Below, one piece after another: positions 35,631 through 43,966 of a stretch of 64,000 bases of DNA; the stretch's first letter is position 1, and every line of letters starts with the position of its first letter. The notes beneath the pieces are model-generated. The model saw only the letters and a program-made list of their open reading frames with translations. It searched no databases and was not told the DNA's origin. Made by a program: the position numbers and the translations under genes. The DNA comes from Pseudomonas khavaziana (GTDB lineage: Bacteria > Pseudomonadota > Gammaproteobacteria > Pseudomonadales > Pseudomonadaceae), in contig NZ_JAHSTT010000004.1 in assembly GCF_019145205.1 (NCBI RefSeq), forward strand, positions 186,001 through 250,000, given 5' to 3'.

Positions 35631-35735
35631 TCAGCTCTTCAACTTATTAGACCGATGACTCGCCGGGTCGTTGTAGGCCACATACAACGACACGGCGAGT
35701 TGGCGCTTGATGGCTTTGTGGATTCAGCCTCGGCA
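35631..35735 (-). pseudogene. Decayed 3' end of a 77-residue-protein gene, copy B
   Basis: The reverse strand reads KAIKRQLAVSLYVAYNDPASHRSNKLKS and stop, clearly related to KAIKSQIAESLYVAYDDAASNRAGELKG of the gene at 42269-42502. The homology ends near 35735, so the N-terminal half is missing. Confidence 0.65.
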
Positions 35736-35773
35736 CAAAGCCCTCTGCGATGACGAGAGCGGCGACTGCTTTC

Positions 35774-35790
35774 GGCCCAGAGTGTGTAAA
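35774..35790. mobile_element. Solitary IS1182-type terminal repeat
   Basis: GGCCCAGAGTGTGTAAA is identical to the ends of the intact element at 38738-40400. The bases outside it (GACTGCTTTC) also resemble the flank of that element's right end (GACGGCTTTC). Confidence 0.65.
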
Positions 35791-35873
35791 TACTTAGCAG
35801 GAACGTGCGGCACTGAGGTAAAGCTGGTCTGTAGATCTCAAACCGAAGGGATGCCCTCGAATGCCGGGATCTT

Positions 35874-36113
35874 CTAGAACCAGTGTTCGTGCATTTTCGA
35901 AAGAAATACAGAGGTAATCGGCAGACTAGATGCTGAACCGATGACCGAGTCGATCCCGCACTTCGGACACAGAGCGGTGCTATCTAGATCAACCCAGTCA
36001 GTGATTTCTGAGGGCGAAAACACAGTTAAACAGTAAAAACAGCCACAGTGATCGCTTGCTTCAATTTGAGTACGGTGATTTGTAGAAAATAGGTGCGCTG
36101 AAATCACATCCAT
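35874..36113 (-). CDS. Small zinc-ribbon protein of unknown function
   Basis: 79 residues. Two cysteine pairs, CGCFYC near residue 23 and CPKCG near 49, with ITDWVD between and GIDSVIG after, make a zinc ribbon as found in a family of small cytoplasmic bacterial proteins. I choose the ATG at 36113 (MDVISAHLF, AAGGG upstream); an ATG at 36146 is possible. It is wedged between an IS1182-type end and a fragment of an IS1182-type transposase, so it may have moved with or been interrupted by these elements. It looks intact. Confidence 0.7.
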   Translation of the reverse strand: MDVISAHLFSTNHRTQIEASDHCGCFYCLTVFSPSEITDWVDLDSTALCPKCGIDSVIGSASSLPITSVFLSKMHEHWF

Positions 36114-36156
36114 GGGCAGGCCCTTAAGCTCCAAATTTACTAGCATTACTTTCTTG

Positions 36157-36294
36157 CATCAGAGTACATCAAGAGCCTTCCAACGTTGCTACGATTGCCC
36201 AAAGTGATAACGCAGGATTGCCTATGAAACGTTTCATCCAAGATGACGATCGCGGACAAAGCACCCTGCTTCCCGAAGCCTTGACGACTACGTC
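36157..36294 (+). pseudogene. Remnant of an IS1182-type transposase gene (5' end)
   Basis: From 36223 the frame reads MKRFIQDDDRGQSTLLPEAL, matching the start MKRFIQGEHRGQGTLLPESL of the intact transposase at 38811. The 60 bases upstream also align with the intact element's upstream region. Homology stops near 36294 after GACTACGTC. A short direct repeat (TCCCCTTTGTTGTG twice) follows at the junction. Confidence 0.8.
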
Positions 36295-36465
36295 CCCTTT
36301 GTTGTGGTCCCCTTTGTTGTGCGGATTGGGTGGGTGTCTACTGGCATTGCAATTTCCTTGCTGGGGCCGTTACTCCATTTATGCCGTGAACATACCATGC
36401 GGGTCGCTTCATCAGTATCAGGCTCTCTATACTGGGGCCCCAGGATGGTAGTTGGAGCACACCCT

Positions 36466-36948
36466 ATGCCCGTCGCACCCAATCAAAATTCCCCCATCAT
36501 TTTGGTCCCGGCTCAACAAAGCGACTTGGATAATCTTGTAGCCATTCGAATTGAGGCCATGCGCGAAAGTCTGGAGCGTGTTGGGCGATTTGATCCGGTC
36601 CGTGCGCGGGAGCGGTTTCTTAGCGGCTTTGAAGCTCGCAACACACGCTACATCGAGGCATCTGGAGAGAGGGTGGGTTTCGTAGTGGTCAAACATCACC
36701 ACAATGAACTCTTGCTCGATCATTTGTATGTAAGGCCGAGCGCGCAGGGATCAGGGGTAGGGTCTGCTGTTCTCACGCAGATTTTCAAAGAGGCGGATGC
36801 GGCTGCGCTTCCTATTAAAGTGGGTGCTCTCAAAGAAAGCGCTTCCAATCGCTTTTATACCCGCCATGGCTTCCAGTTCATCGAAAGCAGTGAATTCGAC
36901 AATTATTATATTCGTCAGCCTATTCCGGCGATTGGCCCAGCTTGCTAG
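36466..36948 (+). CDS. GNAT-family N-acetyltransferase
   Basis: 160 residues with GNAT motif A LLLDHLYVRPSAQGSGVGSAVL (..LYV.P..QG.G.G) and a C-terminal NRFYTRHGFQFIE strand typical of the family. The ATG at 36466 has GGAG eight bases upstream. The frame is open back to 36304, across the junction with the IS remnant, but this extension has no resemblance to GNAT proteins. Acceptor unknown. Base composition is lower in GC than the core genes, consistent with acquisition. Confidence 0.85.
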   Translation: MPVAPNQNSPIILVPAQQSDLDNLVAIRIEAMRESLERVGRFDPVRARERFLSGFEARNTRYIEASGERVGFVVVKHHHNELLLDHLYVRPSAQGSGVGSAVLTQIFKEADAAALPIKVGALKESASNRFYTRHGFQFIESSEFDNYYIRQPIPAIGPAC

Positions 36949-37418
36949 CTGGATATGATGCGCCTCGACGTACGCAAAGCTCTGCCTTTTCAACTGGCTC
37001 GTTTTCAGCTTGGCCAGCCGGGTTCAAGCGCTGCAACGCGATCAGGCACCGGCCACCGTCCAACAGAACCAGTTCATAGTCCTGACCCGCCTTTGGGGTG
37101 AACGGAGGATTTGCTGGCAGGGTCAGCGGCAGTGGTAAGGACTCTCGCTGTGCAGTTCCCCGCCACTATGGGGGATAGCCGGTAGCGGCAACCAGGACCA
37201 CTGCGCAAGCTGTTGAAATTGAAGGGTTGCAGGCTGGATATGTGTTAGTCCCTGCAGGTTGTGAAATCCTTATTCATCCGACGTGTCAAAAACAGCAACC
37301 CTTGGCTTAAAGAATTCTGGTTACCTGCCGCTATAGAGGTTGAGTCTTGCTGTCTTTTCTATACAAGATGACGCGCAAGGACAAGAGTCATAGTGATTAT
37401 CAAATTAAAGGGATATTT
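36949..37418. other. Intergenic region with possible decayed coding sequence
   Basis: On the reverse strand between about 36960 and 37150 the translation gives a protein-like run (ending ...ALQRLNPAGQAENEPVEKAE) preceded by frame breaks. I do not recognise it. The rest holds the presumed promoter and leader of the secreted-protein gene at 37419; nothing else is supported. Confidence 0.35.
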
Positions 37419-37841
37419 ATGAGATTCGCTAAACTGTTCGGGGCAGCAACTTTATTCGTCTCTATGATTGCATCTGCCCAGGCAGGCATAATCGTTACCG
37501 TGAAGGTGAAGAACTCTACGAACGGTCCAGCCGCCTACACTTTCGAATACTTTTCAGGGAGTGTAGCCCCCTCCCCAAGTACGATTCTACCGTCTGCAAC
37601 GACAACATTTGCCCTGACCAGTGTGGCGGATACGGTTTCAGGAATGCGGTTCGTCTATACGTCAGGCAATAAGAAATGTCGTTTTGCAGCAAGCCACCAA
37701 GTCAATCCAACGACTAAAACCCCTAGCTGGACTAAAATGGGCACTAGCACTGGTTCCGATAAGGCTACTTGCAACGCCAATATCACAGCAATTCAATCGA
37801 CGCCTCCCTATAACTACACTGTCGAATTTGAAATCAAATAA
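37419..37841 (+). CDS. Small exported protein of unknown function
   Basis: 140 residues. Signal peptide MRFAKLFGAATLFVSMIASAQA, then a Ser/Thr-rich mature protein with two cysteines (KKCRF, ATCNA) that could form a disulphide, and alternating hydrophobic residues (IIVTVKVKNST, YTVEFEIK) typical of a beta-sandwich. AAGGG lies six bases before the ATG at 37419; an upstream open stretch from 37347 is not signal-like. Low GC and unusual codons suggest transfer. No family recognised. Confidence 0.7.
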   Translation: MRFAKLFGAATLFVSMIASAQAGIIVTVKVKNSTNGPAAYTFEYFSGSVAPSPSTILPSATTTFALTSVADTVSGMRFVYTSGNKKCRFAASHQVNPTTKTPSWTKMGTSTGSDKATCNANITAIQSTPPYNYTVEFEIK

Positions 37842-37910
37842 TCCGACATTTGTATAGGCACCCTAGCTGGAGATAGCTCTCGATCTATCGCCAGCGTATG
37901 GAGTATCACC

Positions 37911-38726
37911 ATGGATATTTCGATTAAATCGTATCAAGCAAGCACACAGGCAAAGGTTTCTGCACAAGAGAAGCCTCCTTCGTCCAACCCTGTAAATTTA
38001 CCTTCAGGGGATGCTCCCTTCAAGACGACGGAGACCGTCACAATCTCCGATTCTGCACGGGCACTGTACGCATTAAGTAACGCTGATGATAAACAAGCCG
38101 CTATGTCCAATAGGGATTTAAAAGGACAATATGCAAAAGGTCAGAGCGATATGTACAGTTTCGGGCAGCGGATTGCTGGGGGGAATCTTAATAATGCGGA
38201 TCTACTTCCCAAAACAGACGACCCTGCCCGTTTGGCGTTAGGTCAGCGGTCACTGGATTACGCAATTGGGCTTTCTAAGCTCCCGCCCGAAAAACTTCCA
38301 AACCCATTTGAAGGTATGGCTCGAAACGGGCTAAGCAATATTGTTTATGATGATTCAGGAACCTATACGGATGCAGAGCGATATGCCGCTTATGGGGAGC
38401 TTAGTAAGCAGGATGAAACCTATTTTTCCAAGTTGTACGCCAATATAACGAACGGCGGTGACAACAGTGAAATCTTCAAAGGCATCATGGACTATTTCGA
38501 TGATCTTCCAGCGGTCGAGAAAGCGGCATACCCTGATGGCTTCAGAGACAGTATAAAAAGTCTTTACCAAGAGCAGTTAGAACAATCGGGGCCGCTCGCC
38601 CTTCTCAGGCAATCGACTGAAAACGACTCTGATAAATTGTCATCGAGCGTCTTCAACAAGGCACAATCACCGGAGCAGATGTTGCAGGCCATCTTAGAAA
38701 AAGCGATTGCTCTTTCGGCGGTCTGA
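37911..38726 (+). CDS. Orphan protein of unknown function
   Basis: 271 residues, hydrophilic, no signal peptide or membrane segment. A disordered N-terminus (about 1-45, rich in Ser/Pro/Lys) leads to ETVTISDSARALYALSN, a phrase shared by several uncharacterised Pseudomonas proteins and some flagellar-type proteins, then a helical body. The AT-rich codons differ from core genes here. It lies 69 bases after the exported protein gene, and the intact IS1182-type element begins 12 bases after its stop. Function not inferred. Confidence 0.65.
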   Translation: MDISIKSYQASTQAKVSAQEKPPSSNPVNLPSGDAPFKTTETVTISDSARALYALSNADDKQAAMSNRDLKGQYAKGQSDMYSFGQRIAGGNLNNADLLPKTDDPARLALGQRSLDYAIGLSKLPPEKLPNPFEGMARNGLSNIVYDDSGTYTDAERYAAYGELSKQDETYFSKLYANITNGGDNSEIFKGIMDYFDDLPAVEKAAYPDGFRDSIKSLYQEQLEQSGPLALLRQSTENDSDKLSSSVFNKAQSPEQMLQAILEKAIALSAV

Positions 38727-38737
38727 GGTCTCTCTTG

Positions 38738-40400
38738 GGCCCAGAGTGTGTAAAAACACCTTCGCGAACCCTTGCTATGATTTCTGAGGATTTCATCGCA
38801 GGGATCGCCCATGAAGCGCTTTATCCAAGGTGAACATCGAGGCCAAGGCACCTTACTTCCCGAGAGCCTCGACGACTACGTCAGCGATACCAATCCGGTG
38901 CGCGTAGTCGACGTTTTTGTCGACGAACTCAACCTGGTTTCCTTGGGTTTTGACGGTGCTATTCCGGCTGACACAGGCCGTCCCGCTTACCACCCCGCGA
39001 TCCTGTTGAAGATATACATCTACGGCTATCTCAACCGCATCCAGTCGAGCCGACGCCTGGAGCGAGAAGCTCAACGAAACGTCGAGCTGATGTGGTTGAC
39101 CGGGCGTTTGATGCCGGATTTCAAGACCATCGCCAACTTCCGAAAAGACAACAGCAAGGCCATTCGAGGCGTCTGTCGCCAGTTCGTTGTGCTCTGTCAG
39201 CAGTTGGGACTTTTCGGAGAAAATCTGGTCGCCATCGATGGCAGTAAATTCAAAGCAGTCAACAACCGCGACCGCAATTTCACCAGCGCCAAACTGAAGC
39301 GGCGAATGGAAGAAATTGAATCGAGCATCAACCGTTACCTGACAGCACTCGATGCTGCCGATCGGCAAGAGCCAACAGCCTCCGAGCCCAGCGCCGTGCG
39401 GCTGGAGGAGAAAATTGCCAAGCTGAAGACGCAAATGAAAGAGCTTAAAGCGATCGAAATCCGGCTCAACGAATCGCCGGATAAACAGGTCTCACTGACC
39501 GATCCAGACGCCCGCTCCATGATGACGCGCGGCGCGGGAATTGTCGGCTACAACGTGCAAACAGCGGTCGACACCCAGAACCATTTGATCGTTGCTCATG
39601 AGGTCACCAACTTCGGTTCCGACCGAGATCAACTCAGCTCGATGGCGAAGCAGGCTCGCGATGCCATGGCGTCCGAAACGCTGGCGGTGGTAGCTGACCG
39701 AGGTTACTTCAAGAGTGAAGAAATCCTTGCCTGTCACGACGCGGACATCACTGCCTACGTGCCAAAGCCGATGACTTCAAGCGCCAAGGCAGATGGTCGA
39801 TTCAACAAAGATGCGTTCGTTTATGACGCGACGAAAAACGAATACATCTGCCCGGCTGGAGAGGCGCTGCCTTGGCGCTTCTCCAGTATTGAGAAAGGCA
39901 TGAATATGCACTGTTATTGGAGTTCGAAATGCCAGGGTTGCACGCTGAAAACGCAGTGCACGCCGAGCAAAAATCGTCGAGTAAGGCGCTGGGAACATGA
40001 AACGGTGCTCGAGGAAATGCAGCGTCGGTTGAATGATGCGCCGGACATGATGCGAATCCGAAAAAGGACAGTTGAGCATCCCTTCGGGACGCTCAAACAA
40101 TGGATGGGCTCAACGCATTTCCTGACGCGCAAGCTGGTTGGGGTAAGCGCTGAGATGAGTCTGAATGTACTCGCCTACAACATGAAGCGAGTTATGAGCA
40201 TTATTGGTACAGCAAGCTTGCTGAAGGCGATGGCGGTGTAAAGTCTCGGTTTTCTCTGCCCCAGAAGGCGCTCAACCGCTACATAACCGCTTTGGAAGGT
40301 CATTAATGCTTATCACGGAAAACGCTTGGACAATTGCATCGCCCAGGAACGCCTGAATGACGCATTCGATATACGAAAGCGTTTTTACACACTCTGGGCC
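38738..40400 (+). mobile_element. Intact IS1182-family insertion sequence
   Basis: 1663 bases bounded by near-perfect inverted repeats GGCCCAGAGTGTGTAAAAAC (38738-38757) and its complement (40381-40400), with similarity continuing a few bases inward. It encodes one full-length transposase. I see no clear target duplication at the edges (TCTCTCTTG on the left, GAAAGCC on the right). Confidence 0.9.
38811..40241 (+). CDS. IS1182-family transposase
   Basis: 476 residues, full length. N-terminal region MKRFIQGEHRGQGTLLPESLDDYV and KIYIYGYLNRIQSSRRLEREAQRN are typical of IS1182/IS5-like transposases. The DDE residues are probably the Asp in LVAIDGSKFKAV, the Asp in VVADRGYF and the Glu in TVEHPFGTLKQWMG. 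A cysteine cluster (CQGCTLKTQC) lies before the last motif. No frameshift or stop is seen, so the element may be active. Confidence 0.95.
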   Translation: MKRFIQGEHRGQGTLLPESLDDYVSDTNPVRVVDVFVDELNLVSLGFDGAIPADTGRPAYHPAILLKIYIYGYLNRIQSSRRLEREAQRNVELMWLTGRLMPDFKTIANFRKDNSKAIRGVCRQFVVLCQQLGLFGENLVAIDGSKFKAVNNRDRNFTSAKLKRRMEEIESSINRYLTALDAADRQEPTASEPSAVRLEEKIAKLKTQMKELKAIEIRLNESPDKQVSLTDPDARSMMTRGAGIVGYNVQTAVDTQNHLIVAHEVTNFGSDRDQLSSMAKQARDAMASETLAVVADRGYFKSEEILACHDADITAYVPKPMTSSAKADGRFNKDAFVYDATKNEYICPAGEALPWRFSSIEKGMNMHCYWSSKCQGCTLKTQCTPSKNRRVRRWEHETVLEEMQRRLNDAPDMMRIRKRTVEHPFGTLKQWMGSTHFLTRKLVGVSAEMSLNVLAYNMKRVMSIIGTASLLKAMAV

Positions 40401-40691
40401 GAAAGCCGTCGTTGAAAACGCTTGAGTTCAGCACCAAACAGGCTGCATGCATTTGCGGTGAGCGAAGCATTGCTTCGATCAGCTCGGCCCATTTGGTCAG
40501 CACGGTGCAGTCGAAGTCCATATCATCGCTGCTTTTAAATGCGCTCATGAATAGCAATAGTTTGGTTTTGAGCAGCCGTTATTTTCCATAAGCGTCGGGC
40601 CAATTTCGCAGAGAGATCGGGGGCAGACCACGGTTATAAAATTGTGGTCTGGCCCCGATTTTCAATTTTCAGACCGATTTTCAGACCTCGC
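40401..40691. other. Gap between the IS1182 element and the quinone reductase gene
   Basis: No gene is supported in these 291 bases. The first 150 bases may be old flanking sequence; the 3' part holds the palindrome at 40616-40659. Confidence 0.5.
40616..40659. repeat. Palindromic element ATCGGGGGCAGACCAC...
   Basis: ATCGGGGGCAGACCAC pairs with GTGGTCTGGCCCCGAT (one mismatch) around 12 A/T-rich bases. It lies 32 bases after the quinone reductase stop on the reverse strand and may act as a terminator, but its form resembles a dispersed palindromic repeat. Confidence 0.65.
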
Positions 40692-41675
40692 TCACAAAGC
40701 GACGAGTACCTTGCCCATAACGGATGCCGATTCAAGAGCGAGGTGCGCGTCGGCGATCCTCTCCAGCGGCACACTCATCCCGATATGGGGCGCATAGCTG
40801 CCACTTACCAGGCAGGCGTTGATGTCCCTGATCGCGTCGATTTTCGCCGCCAGCGGTACCGAATAAATAAACACGAAGCGCAGCACGCATCCATGCACCA
40901 TCGCGCTTAACAGCGGCAACGTGAGCGCATCGGTGGCATGCGTCATCGCGTAGGAACTGATGACACCCCCAGGCGCCAGGCATGCAAGGTCTATATCCAG
41001 GTTCGCTTTCACGTTAACGTCGACGATGCGGTCCACACCCATGTTGCCCGTACGCGCCTTGACTACTGCGGCAACATCTTCATTTAGACGGTTCAACACC
41101 AGATCTGCCCCCGCCGCCCGAGCGACGGCGGCCTGCTCTTCATTCCTGACGGTGGCCGCTATCCACGCGCCCGCCCACTTTGCCAGGAGGATGGCGGCGG
41201 TGCCGACCACGCCCGCTCCGCCTTGCACCAGTACATTCCGGCCCCGGATGTCGCCATCGGCGAACAGACAACGATGAGCAGTCAAGGCCGGGATGCCGAG
41301 TGATGCACCGACCTCGAAAGATACGTTATCAGGCAGTGGCACAGCCTGCGCCGACGGCACCACGACATAGTCGGCCGCGGTGCCTGTCGGCCTGCCGTAT
41401 TGCGCTTCATAAACCCATACCCGCTGGCCTACCCGACCAGCCTCTTTCGGATCGCCCACGGCGTCAATGACGCCCGCGCCGTCCTGGTGCGGAATGATCC
41501 GCGAGAACGGCATCGCGGAGGAGAACCCGGTGCGGGCCTTGAGGTCGGTTGGGTTCAGTCCCGACATGTGCACCCGGACTCGGACTTCTCCGGGGCCGGG
41601 TTGGGGATCAGGGATTTCGGCGACGCAAAGCACCTCATGTGCGGGGCCTTGACGCTCGTAAAAAGCCGCTTTCAT
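40692..41675 (-). CDS. NADPH:quinone reductase-like oxidoreductase
   Basis: 327-residue medium-chain dehydrogenase/reductase without the zinc ligands of alcohol dehydrogenases. The start MKAAFYERQGPAHEVL, GLNPTDLKARTG and the NADPH-binding VLVQGGAGVVGTAAI are typical of quinone oxidoreductases (QOR). The start at 41675 has GGAGA eight bases upstream. It is divergent from an HxlR regulator gene with an obvious inverted-repeat operator between them, a common arrangement for electrophile or quinone detoxification genes. Confidence 0.9.
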   Translation of the reverse strand: MKAAFYERQGPAHEVLCVAEIPDPQPGPGEVRVRVHMSGLNPTDLKARTGFSSAMPFSRIIPHQDGAGVIDAVGDPKEAGRVGQRVWVYEAQYGRPTGTAADYVVVPSAQAVPLPDNVSFEVGASLGIPALTAHRCLFADGDIRGRNVLVQGGAGVVGTAAILLAKWAGAWIAATVRNEEQAAVARAAGADLVLNRLNEDVAAVVKARTGNMGVDRIVDVNVKANLDIDLACLAPGGVISSYAMTHATDALTLPLLSAMVHGCVLRFVFIYSVPLAAKIDAIRDINACLVSGSYAPHIGMSVPLERIADAHLALESASVMGKVLVAL

Positions 41676-41731
41676 GGATTTGTTCTCCGGCGTGGAAGGC
41701 ATGCTTGCGTGAGGCACGATTATCGAAATCC

Positions 41732-41786
41732 AGTATATTTTTTACAAGTAGGCACACTCTTTATACATAAGGATAAAAAATATACT
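41732..41786. promoter_or_regulatory. HxlR operator candidate
   Basis: AGTATATTTTTTA (41732-41744) and TAAAAAATATACT (41774-41786) are exact 13-base inverted repeats with centres 42 bases apart, four helical turns. They lie between the quinone reductase and HxlR genes and probably control both. Confidence 0.65.
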
Positions 41787-41817
41787 ATTGAGCCTTTATC
41801 TGGCCTGAGGCAGCGTC

Positions 41818-42162
41818 ATGACACGTGGCAAGCTCGATCAATACCGGTGCACGGTCGAAATCACAGTCCACATCGCTGGCGGCAAATGGAAGCCGTTGAT
41901 CATTCACTACCTGCTGAGCGGAACCAAGCGTTTCGGCGAACTGAAAAAGCTGATCGGCGGGGTCACGCAGCGCTCGTTGACGTTGCAGCTGCGCGAGCTT
42001 GAGGCAAGCGGCATTGTCAGCCGTGAGGTATTTGCCGAAGTGCCTCCACGGGTGGAGTACACGCTGACGGCGCTCGGAAGCACACTGACTCCGATACTGG
42101 AAGCGATGAAGTCCTGGGGCGAACACTACCTGGAGAGCAAGACCCGCAAAGAGGATGGTTAA
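41818..42162 (+). CDS. HxlR-family transcriptional regulator
   Basis: 114 residues with the HxlR winged helix: VHIAGGKWKPLIIHYLL (the GGKW signature), RFGELKKLIGGVTQRSLTLQLRELEASGIVSRE, and RVEYTLTALG. HxlR proteins often sense electrophiles or redox change through a conserved cysteine near the N-terminus; here a Cys lies at residue 11 (QYRCTVEIT). It is divergent from the quinone reductase gene it probably controls. Confidence 0.93.
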   Translation: MTRGKLDQYRCTVEITVHIAGGKWKPLIIHYLLSGTKRFGELKKLIGGVTQRSLTLQLRELEASGIVSREVFAEVPPRVEYTLTALGSTLTPILEAMKSWGEHYLESKTRKEDG

Positions 42163-42268
42163 GCGCTGCGAGCTACGGCATCAGGGTTTATCCGTTGCAG
42201 TCCAGGCGGTCTTTGGTTAGTCGCCCAACAGGGACGCCCTCATTACCGCAGCCATGGATTGACTTGCA

Positions 42269-42502
42269 CTAGCCCTTCAACTCACCCGCCCGATTGCTCG
42301 CCGCATCGTCATACGCCACATACAGCGACTCAGCAATTTGGCTTTTGATCGCCTTGGTGGCCTCCAGCCCCAACACAAAACCCTCGGCTTTACCGCCAGC
42401 GCGGTTAAGTTCTTCATGGGTGGAGGCGCCCGTAATAGCGTCAAGCAGCTTGGCGGCGTGGGGGCCGACGCCTTTGGGGAGGGAGATCTGGTCGATGGAC
42501 AT
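42269..42502 (-). CDS. Small conserved protein of unknown function (77 residues)
   Basis: 77 residues, MSIDQISLPKGVGPHAAKLL to AYDDAASNRAGELKG, mostly helical, no signal. I do not recognise a named family. Decayed 3' ends of related genes lie after both DUF6124 genes (34020-34107 and 35631-35735), always convergent to them, so this protein is related to that module in some way. Here the neighbouring DUF6124 gene is absent. Confidence 0.7.
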   Translation of the reverse strand: MSIDQISLPKGVGPHAAKLLDAITGASTHEELNRAGGKAEGFVLGLEATKAIKSQIAESLYVAYDDAASNRAGELKG

Positions 42503-42663
42503 TATCGCTACCTTGAAAAATTGAGTTCGGGAGCGAGTGGAACCACTGCCGGGGCTGGCATGGTAGACCTGTTTGCCATGAAAAGGGTCGCTTTACGCGC
42601 AGCGGCGCTATTCTTCGCGGTTACGCAGTCAGCGTTGGGTCATTGATAAATCTGGAGGGGCTT

Positions 42664-43206
42664 ATGGAGTATTGCGTTGAGGGCTACCGCCTTCGGCCAT
42701 TGTCACGTGACGATTTCGAGAGGATCAGCCGTTACGAACGCGTCAATCGCAGGCATCTGCAACCCTGGGAGCCACTCAGGGACGAGGAGTATTTCACCAC
42801 GGGCAGCGCCAAGGCCAGGGTCGAGCAGCAGGTAAACAGTATGCAAGCTGGCAATGCTCTGTTTTTCCTCTTGCTTGAGCCCGAGAACGGAGAGGTTCTA
42901 GCGCGGTGTAATTACGCGAACATCGTGAAGGGCGTTTTTCAGGCCTGTCATCTCGGTTTCTCGCTGGCGGAATCGGCCCAAGGTCGCGGCCTGATGAAAA
43001 AGACACTTCAGGTCACCAACCGTCACTGCTTTGAGCAACTGAGCCTTCACCGGATCATGGCCAATCATTTACCCCGCAATGTGCGAAGTGAACGTCTTCT
43101 GGAATCGCTGGGGTTTGAGAAGGAAGGTTATGCGCGAGCCTATTTGAAAATTGCCGGCGTCTGGGAGGACCATACGCTGAGATCACTGATCAACCCTGAA
43201 CAATAA
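42664..43206 (+). CDS. RimJ/RimL-like N-acetyltransferase
   Basis: 180 residues of the GNAT subgroup that acetylates protein N-termini or alanine-like groups. [14 protein letters not shown] at the start, [19 protein letters not shown] (motif A) and [37 protein letters not shown] are the RimJ pattern, close to the ribosomal-protein-S5 alanine acetyltransferase type. GGAGGGG lies just before the ATG at 42664. The precise target is not known. Confidence 0.88.
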   Translation: MEYCVEGYRLRPLSRDDFERISRYERVNRRHLQPWEPLRDEEYFTTGSAKARVEQQVNSMQAGNALFFLLLEPENGEVLARCNYANIVKGVFQACHLGFSLAESAQGRGLMKKTLQVTNRHCFEQLSLHRIMANHLPRNVRSERLLESLGFEKEGYARAYLKIAGVWEDHTLRSLINPEQ

Positions 43207-43239
43207 GCGCGCCACCCACCCCACTCAGGAATAAAGCCG

Positions 43240-43482
43240 ATGCCCACCGAGCCCCTCTGCCTGGTTTTCGTCCCCGCCCTCGCCGCCGTGCTGACAGCCG
43301 CCGAATCGAAAAAAGGCGCCCCCCTCAGCGAAGTCGAAGTCTGCAATATCCGCGACCAAGCCACTTGCATTGCGGTAACCTTCTCCACCGCGCTGGCGAT
43401 GGAACAAGAGCGGGGTTACCCGGATATCATTGCCGAGGATTGCTGGAATGAGTGGCAACGCTTGCGCCCCTCGCTGCAATAA
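43240..43482 (+). CDS. Conserved small protein of unknown function
   Basis: 80 residues, MPTEPLCLVFVPALAAVL..., cytoplasmic, helical, ending DCWNEWQRLRPSLQ. AGGA lies about nine bases before the ATG. It is 33 bases downstream of the acetyltransferase and probably cotranscribed. No family recognised. Confidence 0.7.
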   Translation: MPTEPLCLVFVPALAAVLTAAESKKGAPLSEVEVCNIRDQATCIAVTFSTALAMEQERGYPDIIAEDCWNEWQRLRPSLQ

Positions 43483-43540
43483 CCCTCGCGCTGATCAGCC
43501 TATCGCCTGACGCCCCAACCCACTCCCAGGATTCACGGAC

Positions 43541-43840
43541 TTGAAAAAATTACTCTCGCTTGGATGCATCACCCTGGCCTTGACCGGCTGCACATTCACC
43601 GGCGCCAATGAAGTTGCCCCAGGTGAATACATGATCAGCAGCCATGGCAGCATCTTCAACTCCAGGGAAGGCCTGCTGGAAAATATCAACCAGAAAGCCG
43701 CAAAGGTCTGTAACGGCAAACCTTATCGCTTGGAAGGTGACACCGGCGCCAATATGCTGGTGAGCACAACCTCCCATCTGGGCCCGACGCCTACTACCGT
43801 GCTGGGTCTGAAAGCCATTTGCGAGGGCGACAAGCCTTAA
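43541..43840 (+). CDS. Small lipoprotein of unknown function
   Basis: 99 residues with a lipoprotein signal peptide (KKLLSLGCITLALTGC, lipobox LTGC). The start is a TTG at 43541; no ATG precedes the signal peptide. The mature part (GEYMISSHGSIFNSREGLLENINQKAAKVC) has a pair of cysteines and resembles small outer-membrane lipoproteins of pseudomonads. Function unknown. Confidence 0.75.
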   Translation: MKKLLSLGCITLALTGCTFTGANEVAPGEYMISSHGSIFNSREGLLENINQKAAKVCNGKPYRLEGDTGANMLVSTTSHLGPTPTTVLGLKAICEGDKP

Positions 43841-43966
43841 GCCCGTTGGAGCGCCTTTATGCCGCCTGCCTCACGCGATCACCCACGGATTGAAGGTCGT
43901 CTCATCGTCGGCGCCAATCGCCGCCATGCTGGTGGTGAAATGTGCGGGCGATCTGAAATCGGCCTT

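Noticed and set aside
38738..40400. Target-site duplication around the IS1182 element
   Set aside because: The flanks TCTCTCTTG and GAAAGCC share no direct repeat, so I do not claim one.
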